NCBI GenBank assembly: GCA_028023455.1
Contig: JAQFVV010000020.1
Coordinates: 7,175,092 to 7,239,091 of the forward strand
Length of the DNA stretch: 64,000 nt
Direction: 5' to 3'
DNA from: Epiperipatus broadwayi
Lineage: Eukaryota; Onychophora; Udeonychophora; Euonychophora; Peripatidae
In this document: one piece after another, positions 22,727 to 34,190 of the stretch
Layout: each line of letters opens with the position of its first letter
Position numbering within the stretch: position 1 is the first letter of the stretch
Made by a program: the position numbers and the translations under genes
Notes under the pieces: model-generated
What the model saw: only the letters and a program-made list of their open reading frames with translations
Told to the model about the DNA's origin: nothing
The model's database searches: none

Positions 22727-23240
22727 AAGATAAAAATGATTTGAATGTCTTCTCTTGTAGTAGCATTTATCATAAATAAAAAAAAAAGCTTGTTTAGAGC
22801 TATTAGCATGCTCTTAATTTTACATATTTGTAAGTGCAAGCTATATATAAGTCATGTGACATCTGACTTATTATTACTATTATTATTTTGTTGTTGTGGC
22901 TTTGGCTAAATTAAATGGCTAAGCCTACTAATATATGGAGTATCTGAATTAAGTTCAGGTCCATATGATTTTTTCAGTTGGAGAGCTGACTTTAAAGACA
23001 TGTAGATGTCTAAAAGTTTCAGATCTTCTAACAATTAACTTTTAGATAAATGCTTTGCTTGAGTTGGTTTTTTAAATCTAATGTCCCAACTCCTCACTGA
23101 AGAGATCCATAGGTCGAAACCGGTCTGGGGATGGGGACAATCCAAGATAAAAATGATTTGAATGTCTTCTCTTGTAGTAGCATTTATCCTAAATAAAAAA
23201 AAAAGCTTGTTTAGAGCTATTAGCATGCTCTTAATTTTAC
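22727..23240 (+). mobile_element. Hammerhead-bearing insert between 97-bp direct repeats (family C)
   Basis: Two 97-bp direct repeats (22727-22823 and 23144-23240, one mismatch seen) flank a 320-bp segment with a hammerhead motif near its right end. The middle (gtggctttggct ... gagtatctgaattaagttcagg...ccatatga) resembles the core of family A copy A4 at about 40,540-40,580, so it is a relative. The direct repeats are either an unusually long target duplication or one unit of a tandem duplication. Confidence 0.6.
23092..23130 (+). ncRNA. Hammerhead ribozyme motif (type I), family C
   Basis: Stem I is CCUCA/UGGGG. Core CUGAAGA is followed by stem II GAUC/GGUC (loop CATA in DNA terms) and then GAAA. 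Stem III is the self-complementary ACCGGU, with cleavage predicted after GUC. Stem II closes with G-C next to the core, as in canonical hammerheads. It is one of the best motifs in the window. Confidence 0.75.
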
Positions 23241-23599
23241 TCAGTTTACTAACTGGCTGGGTTTTGACATAAATGCAGTTTCCTATCCTAAATGTATGAG
23301 ATGGACATTCCCTCTTTTTTTCTGTTCAGCTTTCTTTTTTAATCTGTCTCTAATGAAATTTCAATCCTCTGCTATATTCACTGCTTCATTTTCTGAAGAA
23401 ACATGACACTTGAGAAGAGAAGACTCGACTTGGCCATAATTTAATTGTTTGGGAGCAAGCTCAGTAGATTTGTGGTATGTACAATTGATTATCTTAATCC
23501 TTTGCAGCAATACTTTAAACCACTGCTTATGGTTTCCTTTTAACTGTGCATGAAATAAACCCCCAATTCTTTTACAACCTTTTCCACCTGTGGAAGACT

Positions 23600-24060
23600 G
23601 GGGGGTTCCAAATAGAGATCAGAATATGATGTATCTTTTCATGTCATAGCCAACTTTTACATTCCATTGATACAAAAGTAGTTCCATGGTCATTCAAATT
23701 GTACCAAGGTTTTCACACTCAGATAAATTGCTTCTTCTTTAGTGCAGCTATGGAAGTTTTTGTGTCAGATCTTGCAAGGGGTAAGCTTGTACTAATTTCA
23801 AAAAAACATTGAAGGTCACTAATATATATATAACTATATTGGTAAAATGAAGGTAATACCATAAAAATCGATGGCCAGTAACTCAGTTTCTTAGCTATTA
23901 CTGGTACTAGCATCCCAGCATAATTCTTATTAGCTGGTTTATTTTTTGATGACACCTCTGTAACATAGTGATAACAGATCTGGAAACATTTGGCCAGTAA
24001 TATTATCTCTGTAAGAGTTTATTTATTTTAAGTGAGCCATAATGTCCCACATGCCCTATG
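23600..24060 (-). pseudogene. Gypsy integrase remnant
   Basis: The minus-strand frame covering 23719-23955 carries AGMLVPVIAKK, followed by a decayed stretch that aligns by pattern with the integrase catalytic core (the block usually reading DF.GPLP, then a hydrophobic sheet and F.K..PL..A.T..). The sequence here is PSIFMVLP ... CFFEISTSLPLARSDTKTS, so the first catalytic Asp is not preserved. It lies downstream of RNase H on the minus strand, in the order expected of Gypsy. It is non-functional. Confidence 0.65.
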
Positions 24061-24228
24061 TACATAATTTATTAATTGCTCTGTTAAATTTTTAGGTATA
24101 ACTACCCTCCAACAATCTATTCTCTTCTTGATCTGAAATGTTAACAACCCATTTGAAATTCTATATTGATGTAATTTGTTTTTCCATCATGTACGAACTC
24201 CCAGCTGTCTGGGGTTTGCCTTATTATA

Positions 24229-24579
24229 TCATTGCATCAACTTCTTACATGTGGTATTGGATGTTTGTAAAAATTTCAATCTCTTCATATTCCTTTCTAT
24301 TGATATATTTGGGTCCATTATAAGAATAATTAATTGAGCTGCCTCTAGTGTTGTTTTGGTACTGTCTGGAATTGGATTTCTGTTCAATATATACAGCACT
24401 ATATTTTCACTCCTGGAGCCATGGACTACCCAGTAGTTCAATTTCTGTAGGTATAGAGCCCATCTTATAAGCCTATCATTTGTTAAATAGCATTTGTTTA
24501 TGAACACTAAACTCTTATGATTGGTAATTATATCTTGGATCCAGGAGTAAATGCTTAAGTTTATTAAATGCCCATACAA
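24229..24579 (-). pseudogene. Gypsy RNase H remnant
   Basis: The block IITNHKSLVFINKCYLTNDR followed by LIRWALYLQKLNYWVV and GSRSENIVLYILNRNP is the typical Ty3/Gypsy RNase H C-terminal region (T-D-H-K-x-L ... L-x-R-W ... G-x-x-N-x-V-x-D-x-L-S-R). The TDHK Asp has become Asn and the last Asp is lost. It lies between RT and integrase on the minus strand, and is an inactive fossil. Confidence 0.85.
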
Positions 24580-24899
24580 TGACCAATGCTTTTCTTTCAG
24601 TCATAGTATAATTTTTTCTGCTGTGTTTAAGGTCCTACTTAAAAATACAAAATTTAAGGTATTTTCTCTTCATTCTTCTTAAATAACACAGCCTCAACCC
24701 CACTTTACTACTATCCATTTGTAACATAAAGGGGGTATTAAAATCAGGGTAAGCTCACATAATAATTATTATAAAATTTTCTTCAATTTGGTTAAATGGC
24801 TTAAATTTTTTTCCATCCACTCCCACTGACTCTTTTCTCTCAGCAGTTGCACAATCACTTGGAAAAATTATTGTAGAATCTTTTGAAAGAAATTACATA

Positions 24900-25640
24900 T
24901 ACACAAGAATGACCTAATTTGTTTTTTTTATTCTTCAGTAACCTTGATCTTGTCAGGATGAGGTCTCACACTTTGAGCACAAACAAGATGAGCTAGGAAA
25001 ATAATCTCTTCTTGCAGCATATTGTGATATTTTTCCATTGACATTCCTGAAGAAACATGACCAGGTTTTCCAAATGTTCCTCAGGAGACCATGACACTAT
25101 CATGACATCGTCCATATAGTACAGGATAAATTCTTTTAACCTATTACCTAATCCAAACATCACAATATCCCTGAACCACTGTTAATGAGTCCAAATGGGA
25201 CCCGCTAGAACATGTACATAAATCCTTCATAGTGGAATGCAGTGTACTTTTGATCATACATATGAAGTGGCATCTGCCAATAGTTTGATGTTAAATTGAA
25301 TGATGAAACATTTTTCTTTCCCCTAAATTCCAATAGCAAATCTGTAATTCACAGTGGCACTTCCCAGTTGGGTATAGTAATTGTGTTTAACTATCGAGCA
25401 TCTAAACATACTCTCATAGAACCTTTTTTTTTTTACAATCAGAAAAGGGGTTTATATATAGAAACTATTGTTTTTTTATGATGCCTCATTTTTACATCTG
25501 TTGTATTTGTTTATCTATTTCATCTTTGTATTTGATTGGCACTGTGTATGACTTACCCTAAAAATGAGTTTCTGCTTTTACCTTTATACAGGAAACCCAG
25601 CCCATTATAATCCCAGGTTTTTTTTGACAAACACTTGTTT
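24900..25640 (-). pseudogene. Gypsy reverse transcriptase and pre-RT remnant
   Basis: Minus-strand translation, with several stops and shifts, gives the RT series. VPIKYKDEIDKQIQQM lies before the palm (about 25,500-25,560). SATVNYRFAIGI follows at about 25,330-25,390. Next come the LLADATSY...KVHCIP block, then FILYYMDDVMIVSWSPEEHL with the catalytic YMDD encoded at 25107-25118. KNITICCKK and LAHLVCAQSVRPHPDKIKV follow at about 24,940-25,050. The order and motifs identify a Ty3/Gypsy pol. It is not translatable as it stands. Confidence 0.85.
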
Positions 25641-26854
25641 ATGTTGCAGAAATATCTCTTTAAGTTGACTTTCCCAGCTGCTATTATTACTTCCTAACTT
25701 GGTTACTTTATGCTCTATTTCTTTGTATATATCATTGTTTACCATATACACTACCTTATTGTTGATCACTTAATGGAACTTTTTCATTTTCTATTACTAC
25801 TACCTTCTTGCTATAATTGTTTTGTCACAGTTTGATGCATAAAATTGGATCTCAATAAACCTCTATTAACCCTGACATTGATAATAATGTATGTTGTATC
25901 TTTTTCTTTTCCACCTGTATTTTCTCATATATTTATATAGGGTCCAACTTGACTCATTTACCATTAGCCATAGTTATTTCGACTTCCTTAACAGTAAAAA
26001 CTGCATTTCCCCCTTTCTGACTTCAAATTTGATCTAACATTTTGTTCAAGATTATGGAGACCTGTCTAGAAAAGTTTGTATCTCCATCTCCTGTACTTTT
26101 ACTGATGTCACTGGAAAGGTCTGAATCTTTTCTTCTTCTTCAATGACCACATTTAACAATTTAGGTTATTCTTCATGTTCTTTTTTCTGTATGCTTTTTT
26201 CATCTCTAAGGGTTTACAATATGTCTTCCAATTCTTTGCACCTACATGATGTTAATCTCTTGTATATTTTTTGGCATATTTTTCTTTATGATTCTTGTAA
26301 TCTGATATTCTGGAATGGGATATTCTTTTTCTCAATTTCACCATTTCTTTTTAAAAAACAGTCTATAACCTATCTCCTCTTCTTTTCTATATCTTTTTAT
26401 TTCTACATTTTTCACATTTTTTCTTGCCTATCTATGCTCCAAAAGGTATGCATTAATTTTTTTGCATTGTTTAAAATTGTCCAGTCTTTTCTATATCATT
26501 CTCCACAAATTTCTTGCCATGCCCTCTAAATGATTACTTGTATGATTATTTTCTGTTCTTCTGCCTTATACATAAAAAAAAACACTCCTACAAGATCTAA
26601 GTATTTAAATTGGGTTTCCTCTGTCTCTCCTCCAAAGATTTTTATTCTAATTCTATTTTGCATTTTTGTTTTATATATAAAAATATTTTCACACTACCTC
26701 AAAACTCAAATACTTTCCTCCCTTGGAATACAATTGCATTTTCTTCCCAACCTGAATCTATCTCAACTACTTCTTGACTCTCACCTCTGGCCATTTACTA
26801 TGTTAATAAGCCCTACATGTTGGAAAGCCATTTTCTCATTTTTTCTATCCTATG
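25640..26854 (-). other. Gypsy 5' internal region (gag/protease area, unrecognised)
   Basis: This lies between the pre-RT homology and the 5' LTR, where gag and protease would be expected on the minus strand. I see no zinc knuckle and no protease DTG. The plus-strand frames here (26143-26943) are hydrophobic shadows of poly-purine antisense sequence. Confidence 0.35.
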
Positions 26855-28703
26855 TGCCACTACATTTTGGTACTGACCATAATTTTATGAAGATTACAAA
26901 AATAAGATGGCTGGATAAGGGTGACACTAGGCATATAATCTAGAACCAGATTGTGAAGCACATTTCACAATCATGATTATTATTTATTTATGAACGGGGA
27001 TCAAGAACGAGGATCACCAAATATATTTTTAAAATGTAATATATATGGATTTATTTCTTCCAAATGGACACTTAACTATTTCAACAAGCAATCTAGATTA
27101 AAACAGACACTTAAGTAAAATTTAATTATTTATTATATTACTTTTTTTAACTGGAATCTTTCCTAATTCCTTATATTTTTTTTTTTTAGCGACCCAAACT
27201 GACTCTATCTATTAATAAAGCCAAAACACAAGTGTAAATTTAAATGCAAACCTTATCTCTTTTTAAAAAATGTGATCCAAACTATTTAATAAATATTCTT
27301 TTCTTGAGGGAACATGCACTGTCCCTTTCCCTACAGACAGTAGCAGTCCAAGTTGATTATGGCAACCTTAACCAAGTAGGAGTGAACTCAAGGGCAACTT
27401 ACTATAAGTGTATGCTGTATTGCAACATCCAAACCTTCTTTTTTCTAACATTAAATAATATATTCAAAACCTTACCAAAACAACACAATGGTCCGTTGTT
27501 TGCTTGCAGTTTTCATGCATTCTTTTTCTTTCAAATATCAGATTCTGCCATAAGGTTATGCTGTTACTTATGCACAGACTTATTAACTAGACTTTTATCT
27601 CCCCCTCCTGTTTTGCTTTCCTAGATGGAGTAGTTAATATTCATTCCCATATACATACTTGGAGTATAATATTAAATGGAAAATTATATAAACAAAACAA
27701 ATTTTTGATTAATGAAAATTAGTAATATGTAATTAATAACCCTTAGTAATAATCCACTCTATTGTTGAAACTTTTTTTCTTTACAATTAAGTGAATGTAT
27801 TCTATTACTCTATTATGCCATAATAATAATAAAACTCTTGAAGAAAAGTTCATAATTACCATGATCGATCAGTGGTGTGTCTTTATCCAGCTAGTTGTTC
27901 TTGTATAAATTTTCTTGTGATGGCTGGTGTGAATCCTCCAATAGTTCCATTGGCTTGAATTGGTTTCATTAGCTAGTTATGCATATTCTTATTTTTCTGG
28001 GTTGGCATTCACATAGGTAGTTCCAGATTGTGATAGGAGATGTAATTCCCCAAGGAAAATGTCTTGATGTCCCTTAGCTGGCCAACATTTTCTCTGTGCT
28101 GTGTAATATTATTTTTAATTTCTCTTTATGGTGTTTAAGATGTATACTGATACGAGTTCAAGCCAAATCAAAATGCCAATTCAAAAGATCAATTAATTCA
28201 AACAAAAGGAAACTCCATAATTTATTTATCATTCTGAGTTCCTTCAAGATCATGATTATAGTTTTAATTTATTTTTACTTATATTTTAGCATTTTTATTT
28301 TTGCCCTTTTTTTGGTCAGTCAGTTTTTTTCAATTAGTGGAATGTTCTGGTTTCATTAGTGTAATAGATAACAAAATACTTTTGATATCGGAAGTTTCAA
28401 CAATAGAGCGAATTACAGAAAAATATATACACCCCCCCACACACACACACACAGACACACACACCATTCTCTTTCCAAGAATTTGAATTAAGACAAAAAC
28501 TTTTATTAAAAAAAGGTTTCAAGATCTTATTTTTATCTCAAGATTCAATTTTAAATAAATAACTAAAATAAAGGAATCCTGATTTCTTCAAGATAACTAA
28601 AAAAAACTTTTAAAATAATTATTTCAAATTTTTTTTATTTTAAATAATATATATGTACTTTTAAAAAATTATACGTGGGTGAGATGGAGAAAATACCAGC
28701 TCA
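26855..28703 (-). repeat. 5' LTR of the Gypsy element, holding the empty site
   Basis: This LTR is about 1.85 kb, from TGCCACTACATTTTGG to ATACCAGCTCA. At about 27,119-27,131 it reads gtaaaatttaattattta, the exact uninterrupted counterpart of the fold-back insertion site in the other LTR. A CA microsatellite occurs at 28,434-28,464. Confidence 0.85.
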
Positions 28704-30340
28704 ATCTATTGTTTTTTTAATTACAAATATACAAAACTAAACTGGTCCAAGGTAACGATAGCATGTCTGAAGTTCTTTGATAAAATTATCTAATTTGGAA
28801 TGTATCTTTTCAAATATATATATATGAGTTTTATTTTTTTTTAAATCCTTTTAAGCTTGAAAATTCTCTTTAAAATTTTATGGTACATTAAAGTTAATTC
28901 TGATAATATTCTTCATGTTAAAATATGATAGTTCAGTTTGACAACTTATTTTAAGATAGTGACAGATTAATAAAACTGCAGACAAAAATGTTTACATTTA
29001 ATAAACACATAAAAATTTATTAATGTTTCAAATATGTATAGATATGAAGTGGTAAAGGGTTAACCTAATCACATGAAAGATAGAATTTTACATAGTTGTG
29101 AAAATAACAATATATAAATAAAAATATTAACACTTCCATGATTCTATATAAAATGATTAAAGCTTTCAAAAAATGTAATAAATAAATAATTACATGATTA
29201 CTTGTAAAAGCTATCCAAGCACTGAAATACAGGGTTTATTTCAACAATTCTACTAGATTGATCAATTGACAAGTTTTTATTTTTCTTTAATTAGCTGAGA
29301 ATTGATCCAGGATCCTTTATCTCAAAGTCTTTTCTCACAACTGCATCAAACTACATCAGGCATAAAAGTTTGTGAATGGCTGCATTATCTATTAAAATAA
29401 ATATAATTTTAAATAAAATTAAAATAAACAAAATTCAACTTGATAAAAACTAAATAAAATAAAAAATACTTAGTTATTCTAATGATTCCAAGAGTTAATT
29501 AACCTAGCTTTTGTCTATTTCTAATGGCAGCCATTTGCATAAAACGAAATGATAGATAATTTCAATTATCATTGAATGAAAACTGTTCCAAAACTTCTTC
29601 TAAAGATGAAAAAAACAATAAAACAGATATTCACTTACATTTTGGTAAACTTTTCTTCTATGAATTTAAAAATGAACTATGACTTTAGTGAACAAAACAG
29701 GTAGCCTGAAACAGTGAAAACTGGAGTCCTAAACTCCCTCTAGTGGACTAATAAAATACCTTTACCTTAATTTCCAAGAAAAATATGTAGATGGATATCA
29801 CAATTTTGAAGAAAATGTTGAATTAGAAACAAATTTAATGATGTTTTCCTGAAGGTTATAATTCTGACAATATAAAATACTTTTTTTTTCCCATATGTCA
29901 AATGCGTTGACCAGGAAGCAAACTTGGGCCAACTACTTGAAAGGCAGCTATGTTAACTACTAGGCCACCAATGCTTTACTTTTATATGCATTATATCAAC
30001 AATAAACAAATTTAGTTATGTTCTATGCAATTGAGTTTAGTGATAGAGTTTAAAGTTTCTGGGATGACTCTTAGCTGAGGAAAATAAAAGAAATTCATAA
30101 TTTGGTTTTTAAAAAAATAATAATATTGTGCTTAATCTGTCATTGAGATTTTCAAACATTATATGACTTTCTTAAACAGATAACTAATCATAAGTTTATT
30201 TATTTTAAGCCAAATGGTTGACACTATTATTTTGACTATTTTTAGCTTTTTTTTTCAAAATTAAAAATTTATTAGATCAATTAGAATACATTAATAAGAA
30301 AACAGAGAACTGATTTATCTTGAAACTGAATGTGAAGAAA
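28704..30340. other. Mostly unassigned; contains a diverged tRNA-like SINE
   Basis: AT-rich sequence without a recognised gene. At about 29,893-29,978 a minus-strand tRNA-like block (gcattggtggcctagtagttaac ... with B-box-like aagtttgcttcc) resembles SINEs S1-S3 but is more decayed. The short candidate duplication tactttt is weak. Confidence 0.4.
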
Positions 30341-33270
30341 AAATCTCTAAATCATTGGAGTAGACAGTGACCATGTTTGAATTTTGAAAGGCATTTGGTC
30401 CTGTAAAGTTTACCAAAGACCAGGTTTCCACATGTAGCCATTCAGGGGCTAACATGCAGTCTCTGAGGCAAATGCCTTGTAAAAGTTTTATGAAATGTTG
30501 CCTTATATTTAAATTGCAGTCACTAAAAATGAACTTGTATCTGGTAAGCCAGATTACAAATGTTTCTTGAAAAGATACCCAACTTTATGGCATTTTGGAT
30601 TAATAGGATGTCTCTGTAATCACAGGAGACCCTTTCATTGATCAATATCCTGAGTGTGTGTGTGAAGTGTAGGCACAATAGTGTCATCTGCTGTTGAGCA
30701 GAGCTGACAGAGGGTGTTGAGACCTTTGAAGCCTCTTTTCCACACAAGGAATTGGTTCATGGGTAGAAAGGAGAGGTTAACTTTCAGCAAAAAGTCTTTG
30801 AATTTAGGTTCAAGGAACCACCTTTTTGATTTCTTTATTAGAAGCTTGTTTGTAAGTCCAAGGGCATTTTGGAGTGGCATAAGATCCAGATATTTCAATT
30901 TGAATGTTTCCCAGTACAAGGTCTTTTTTCTAGCACTGGGTTTGCCAAGTTTGTGGAGGCAGATACATAAGTTGACAAGTCAGATAACCACTTGCTGCAT
31001 GAGGAAGCAGGGGTGTCAGTAGGAGTTAGGGCAGCTCCATGGTTGGTATGAGTTGTCTTAGGTGAACCAACCTGATAGCTGTTATTCCTCTCTGAAGATA
31101 CAATGTTGAGACTGCATGGAAACCCAGTCTGTTTCTTTCTCTAGGCATATAAGCTTTGTTTATACTTATGGTAACCACCTTCACCTTCCAAAACAGCTTT
31201 GAGCATAGCAGCAATTCATCGAGTTCTCAAAAGCCTTGGTGGTCTTTATTATTGGCAGAAAGTAGGTGAGCCTTGGGAATATCAACATATTCAACAGCAT
31301 AGTTTTTCCAGGTAGAGAAAGTAAAACTGTGGATAGCTGAGTTGTAATTTTCTTAGTTTTTCTTTCAAGAAATGGCACTTTGTACTTCTTTAGCCTTGGC
31401 CAGTCTGGTTTTCACCATAGAAAAACCAAGAAACTTTTGCAGTTGGGCAATGAAAATGGATGGTATGTTCCACTTAATGATTTGTTGTAGTTGATTCAGA
31501 GATTCGGTTTTCTTAGAGTATTTATTGATGACTTGTAATAATGGCTGAAGATGGCTTCAGGCAGGAAGGAAGATTGATACATCGTCTACATACAATATGT
31601 GTTGTATTTGACATTGTAAGGATGGTATATAGATTCCAGGGATTTTGTGCTCAGTTTCAATGACAAAAGGATTTATATAAGTAATAAAGGATAATGTGGC
31701 AAGAGGGGAGCCCTGATGACTCAAAAGTTGAGGCTTAAAACCCTCTGAGATTCTGCCATCAAGGGTGGTAAAAAATGGTTTAATAGAAGATTTGCCATGT
31801 AGATGTCTGGTACTTTATAGTCTTTCAGGGTATGTAGTAGCACCAATGGTATCACTGAATCGAAGGCTGAGGTGAAGTCTAGCTAAATTACTAGGGGCTT
31901 GGACCTTCTATGTGTATGTACATATTCTGCTATGTATGTACATATTCTGTTATGAGTAGAAAAACCTGAACTGCATCCAGAGTTGAAATTCCCTTCCTTG
32001 CAAATTAGTGCTTAGAAATCTGGGGAAGTAGCTGATCTTGAATCTTATCTTTTACTATCAATTCAACGTTTTTAAACAGTGGTATCATTGAAATTGGACA
32101 CAAATTTGGCAGGTTGGATGGGTTTTGGATTTTTTTCAGGAATAGTACAAGTCCTATGGGGTACAAATCAGGGATGTGTTGAAATTCTCCAGCCAGAATA
32201 TTTATCTTTCTGAGAACTATGGGGGCTGTACATTTGCCAAGGTGTAATAACACAAATGAAGGAATGCCATGCAGTCCTGTCTAGTTTTTGAATTATCTGC
32301 AGCTCTGTAATGTTGTATGCTTGATATTCATTCGAGGCCTTCCAATTTGTATGAGCAATCGCATCTTGATTCAAAATCTTAGTTCTGAAATACTCATGTA
32401 CTTTGGTAAGCATCTCTGTCCCACTATATAGTGCTCTAACAGCATCTATCATTGATGGTGTTGACTGCTTCGATGATACAAATGCCCACCTTATATAACT
32501 TTGAGTCTAGTTGTGCTGTGAAGATAGGAATATTTTGGATCTCTTGGTAGAGATATATTGAGCAAGCATGATTTGGGTTTCATGGTGGTGTTTTAAGCTC
32601 ATTATTTCTTGGATGGTGGTATCAGTTGGTGAAAGTAGGCTCAGCCCAGTGTTGATAACATCTAGTTCTTTGAGTATTGATTAGAGCCTGTAGTCTCTCT
32701 GGTGTGCATGTCTATCAGTGTGTTAAGTATTCCCACAAATGATGACAAAGCCTGAAGAGGTGATGGTGATAGAATGGCTATTTTGTTGAACAAAATGTAC
32801 ACCTTAGAGAATACTGACTCAGGAATGGCAGACTTATTGAGAAAACAGATTGTTCTATTATAAGCAGAGTGTGCCAGAGTAATAATTAGGGTCAATCTGC
32901 CATGATATCAACGGAGCTAAGTGATCAGAGAAGAGAACCAGCTTTAACTTGGCATTTAGATTGTAATGGAGGTCTGGAGTGTAGTATAGGAGGTCAATGA
33001 GTGATTTTTTTATGAAATATATAGAAGGAGAAAGCTTGAGGAGGGAAAAAAACTTTCTCTGCAAAGAAGAACTCTATTGATGAGATGAAGATATATGCTA
33101 TTGAATTGATCATAGCTCATGCTGAAATTGCCAAAGCAGATTATTGGACCAGGGTCTGACAATAGACCAGTTACTATAAATTTTGGTACCTTAGTTTAAT
33201 CTTAATTGTAGTCAGCATTTCAATTTGGGCTAAGATATATACCAACAAGACATGTCATGAGAATGTTTTT
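30340..33270 (-). mobile_element. L1/Tx1-like LINE, 5'-truncated and decayed
   Basis: Minus-strand protein fragments run in LINE order. An endonuclease C-terminal part (IICFGNFSMSY replacing the GDFN box near 33,130; SDHLAPL near 32,920) is followed by an RT N-terminal block (FLKKIQNPSNLPNLCPISM, 32,030-32,150). Then come the RT palm QGSPLATLSF and YVDDVSIF (31,570-31,720) and a C-terminal CCHC-like LCQLC...TLHTH (30,650-30,700). APE endonuclease with a C-terminal zinc knuckle suggests the L1/Tx1 group. Stops and shifts are scattered throughout. The 5' part of the endonuclease is not recognisable. Confidence 0.75.
31560..31740 (-). pseudogene. LINE reverse transcriptase palm segment
   Basis: One open minus-strand stretch reads SHQGSPLATLSFITYINPFV, later CQIQHILYVDDVSIFLP. 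The catalytic YVDD is encoded at 31581-31592. QGSPL is the usual RT motif before the palm loop. This part remains open although neighbouring frames are broken. Confidence 0.8.
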
Positions 33271-34190
33271 TTTAATTTCAGTCTGTTAGACTCACTGATA
33301 AAGAATTACTGCTCAAAGGAATGCTAGTAGAGAGATTTATATGATGTTTTGTTGGTTACAAACTATATAAATATGATTCATCAAAATAGATTTCCTCAAT
33401 GACAATTAACTTTTATTAAATATAACTCATGTACATAACATAAAATGAAGATCTCCATAAAATAAATAAATAAAGCAGAACTGAATTTTCAGGATCATTG
33501 AAAAAAACTCCTTTCAATAAAATTTTTTGTGAAATTTTTTTATTGAGAATTTCTTTAACAAAAATAAAAAGAATGGCTACTATATAGCAGGCATTCAACT
33601 TTTTCAGGATTTACAAAATTACATTAGATTAGTTCACCAAATGTTTGAATTCAGTTTATGTAAACATTTATTTATTCTTTAAATGTTAATGAAGCATTAA
33701 AATGTATAAAATAATTTTAGTTCTTTCATGTTTTTAATTCTTTCATATTAATGGCTGATGGATTTTGCATTTTTATACCTTCTTAAACCTTCTATTTGCC
33801 TCTTTTTCAGGGCTTCTTTTTTTATTTGCCTGAGGTGGACTGCTACACAATCAAAGCATAAAATAAGAAAAATTAGTTTAAAATTAGTCAGCCATTAAAC
33901 AACAAATGACTTGCTGAATTATATGATAGGTTTTTTAGTTTTTCAATTTCAAAAAAAAAAGAGGAAAGGTGGGCAATGATAGATATTAAATAAAATCTCA
34001 CAGGGGTGGCAGAAAGTGTAATAATTCACAGAAATAATGTAAATTAACAGAGTATTCAAGAGTACCTGCTGTTATCTTGTAAAATAAAATGCTGATCCAT
34101 TAAAGGTTAATTATTACTTTTGCCACAAAGTTTTATTAGTCTCCCTATTTTTTCTTCAGTCATTTAGGTTAGATTAAAATGTGTGTTGTC
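33270..34190. other. Unassigned AT-rich sequence
   Basis: No supported feature is seen. It may include the unrecognisable 5' part of the LINE. Confidence 0.3.

Larger units (their letters stand above)
17448..28703 (-). mobile_element. Ty3/Gypsy LTR retrotransposon, full length but decayed
   Basis: Two long direct repeats (LTRs) starting TGCCACTACATTT and ending AGCTCA (TG...CA) bound an internal region (22,522-26,854). Read on the minus strand, that region contains pre-RT, RT, RNase H and integrase in Gypsy order. A purine tract (gagagagggtg on the minus strand, about 22,522-22,540) lies directly inside the left, 3' LTR. All frames are broken by stops and shifts. I found no convincing target duplication (ccttt at the left, atcta at the right). 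The left LTR contains the fold-back element, and the internal region contains a hammerhead repeat. Confidence 0.85.

Noticed and set aside
26143-26943. Long hydrophobic plus-strand frames of 128 and 137 residues
   Set aside because: They lie antisense to the Gypsy internal region. The composition (Phe/Leu/Ser/Ile) is what pyrimidine-rich antisense sequence gives, and no membrane protein family is recognised.
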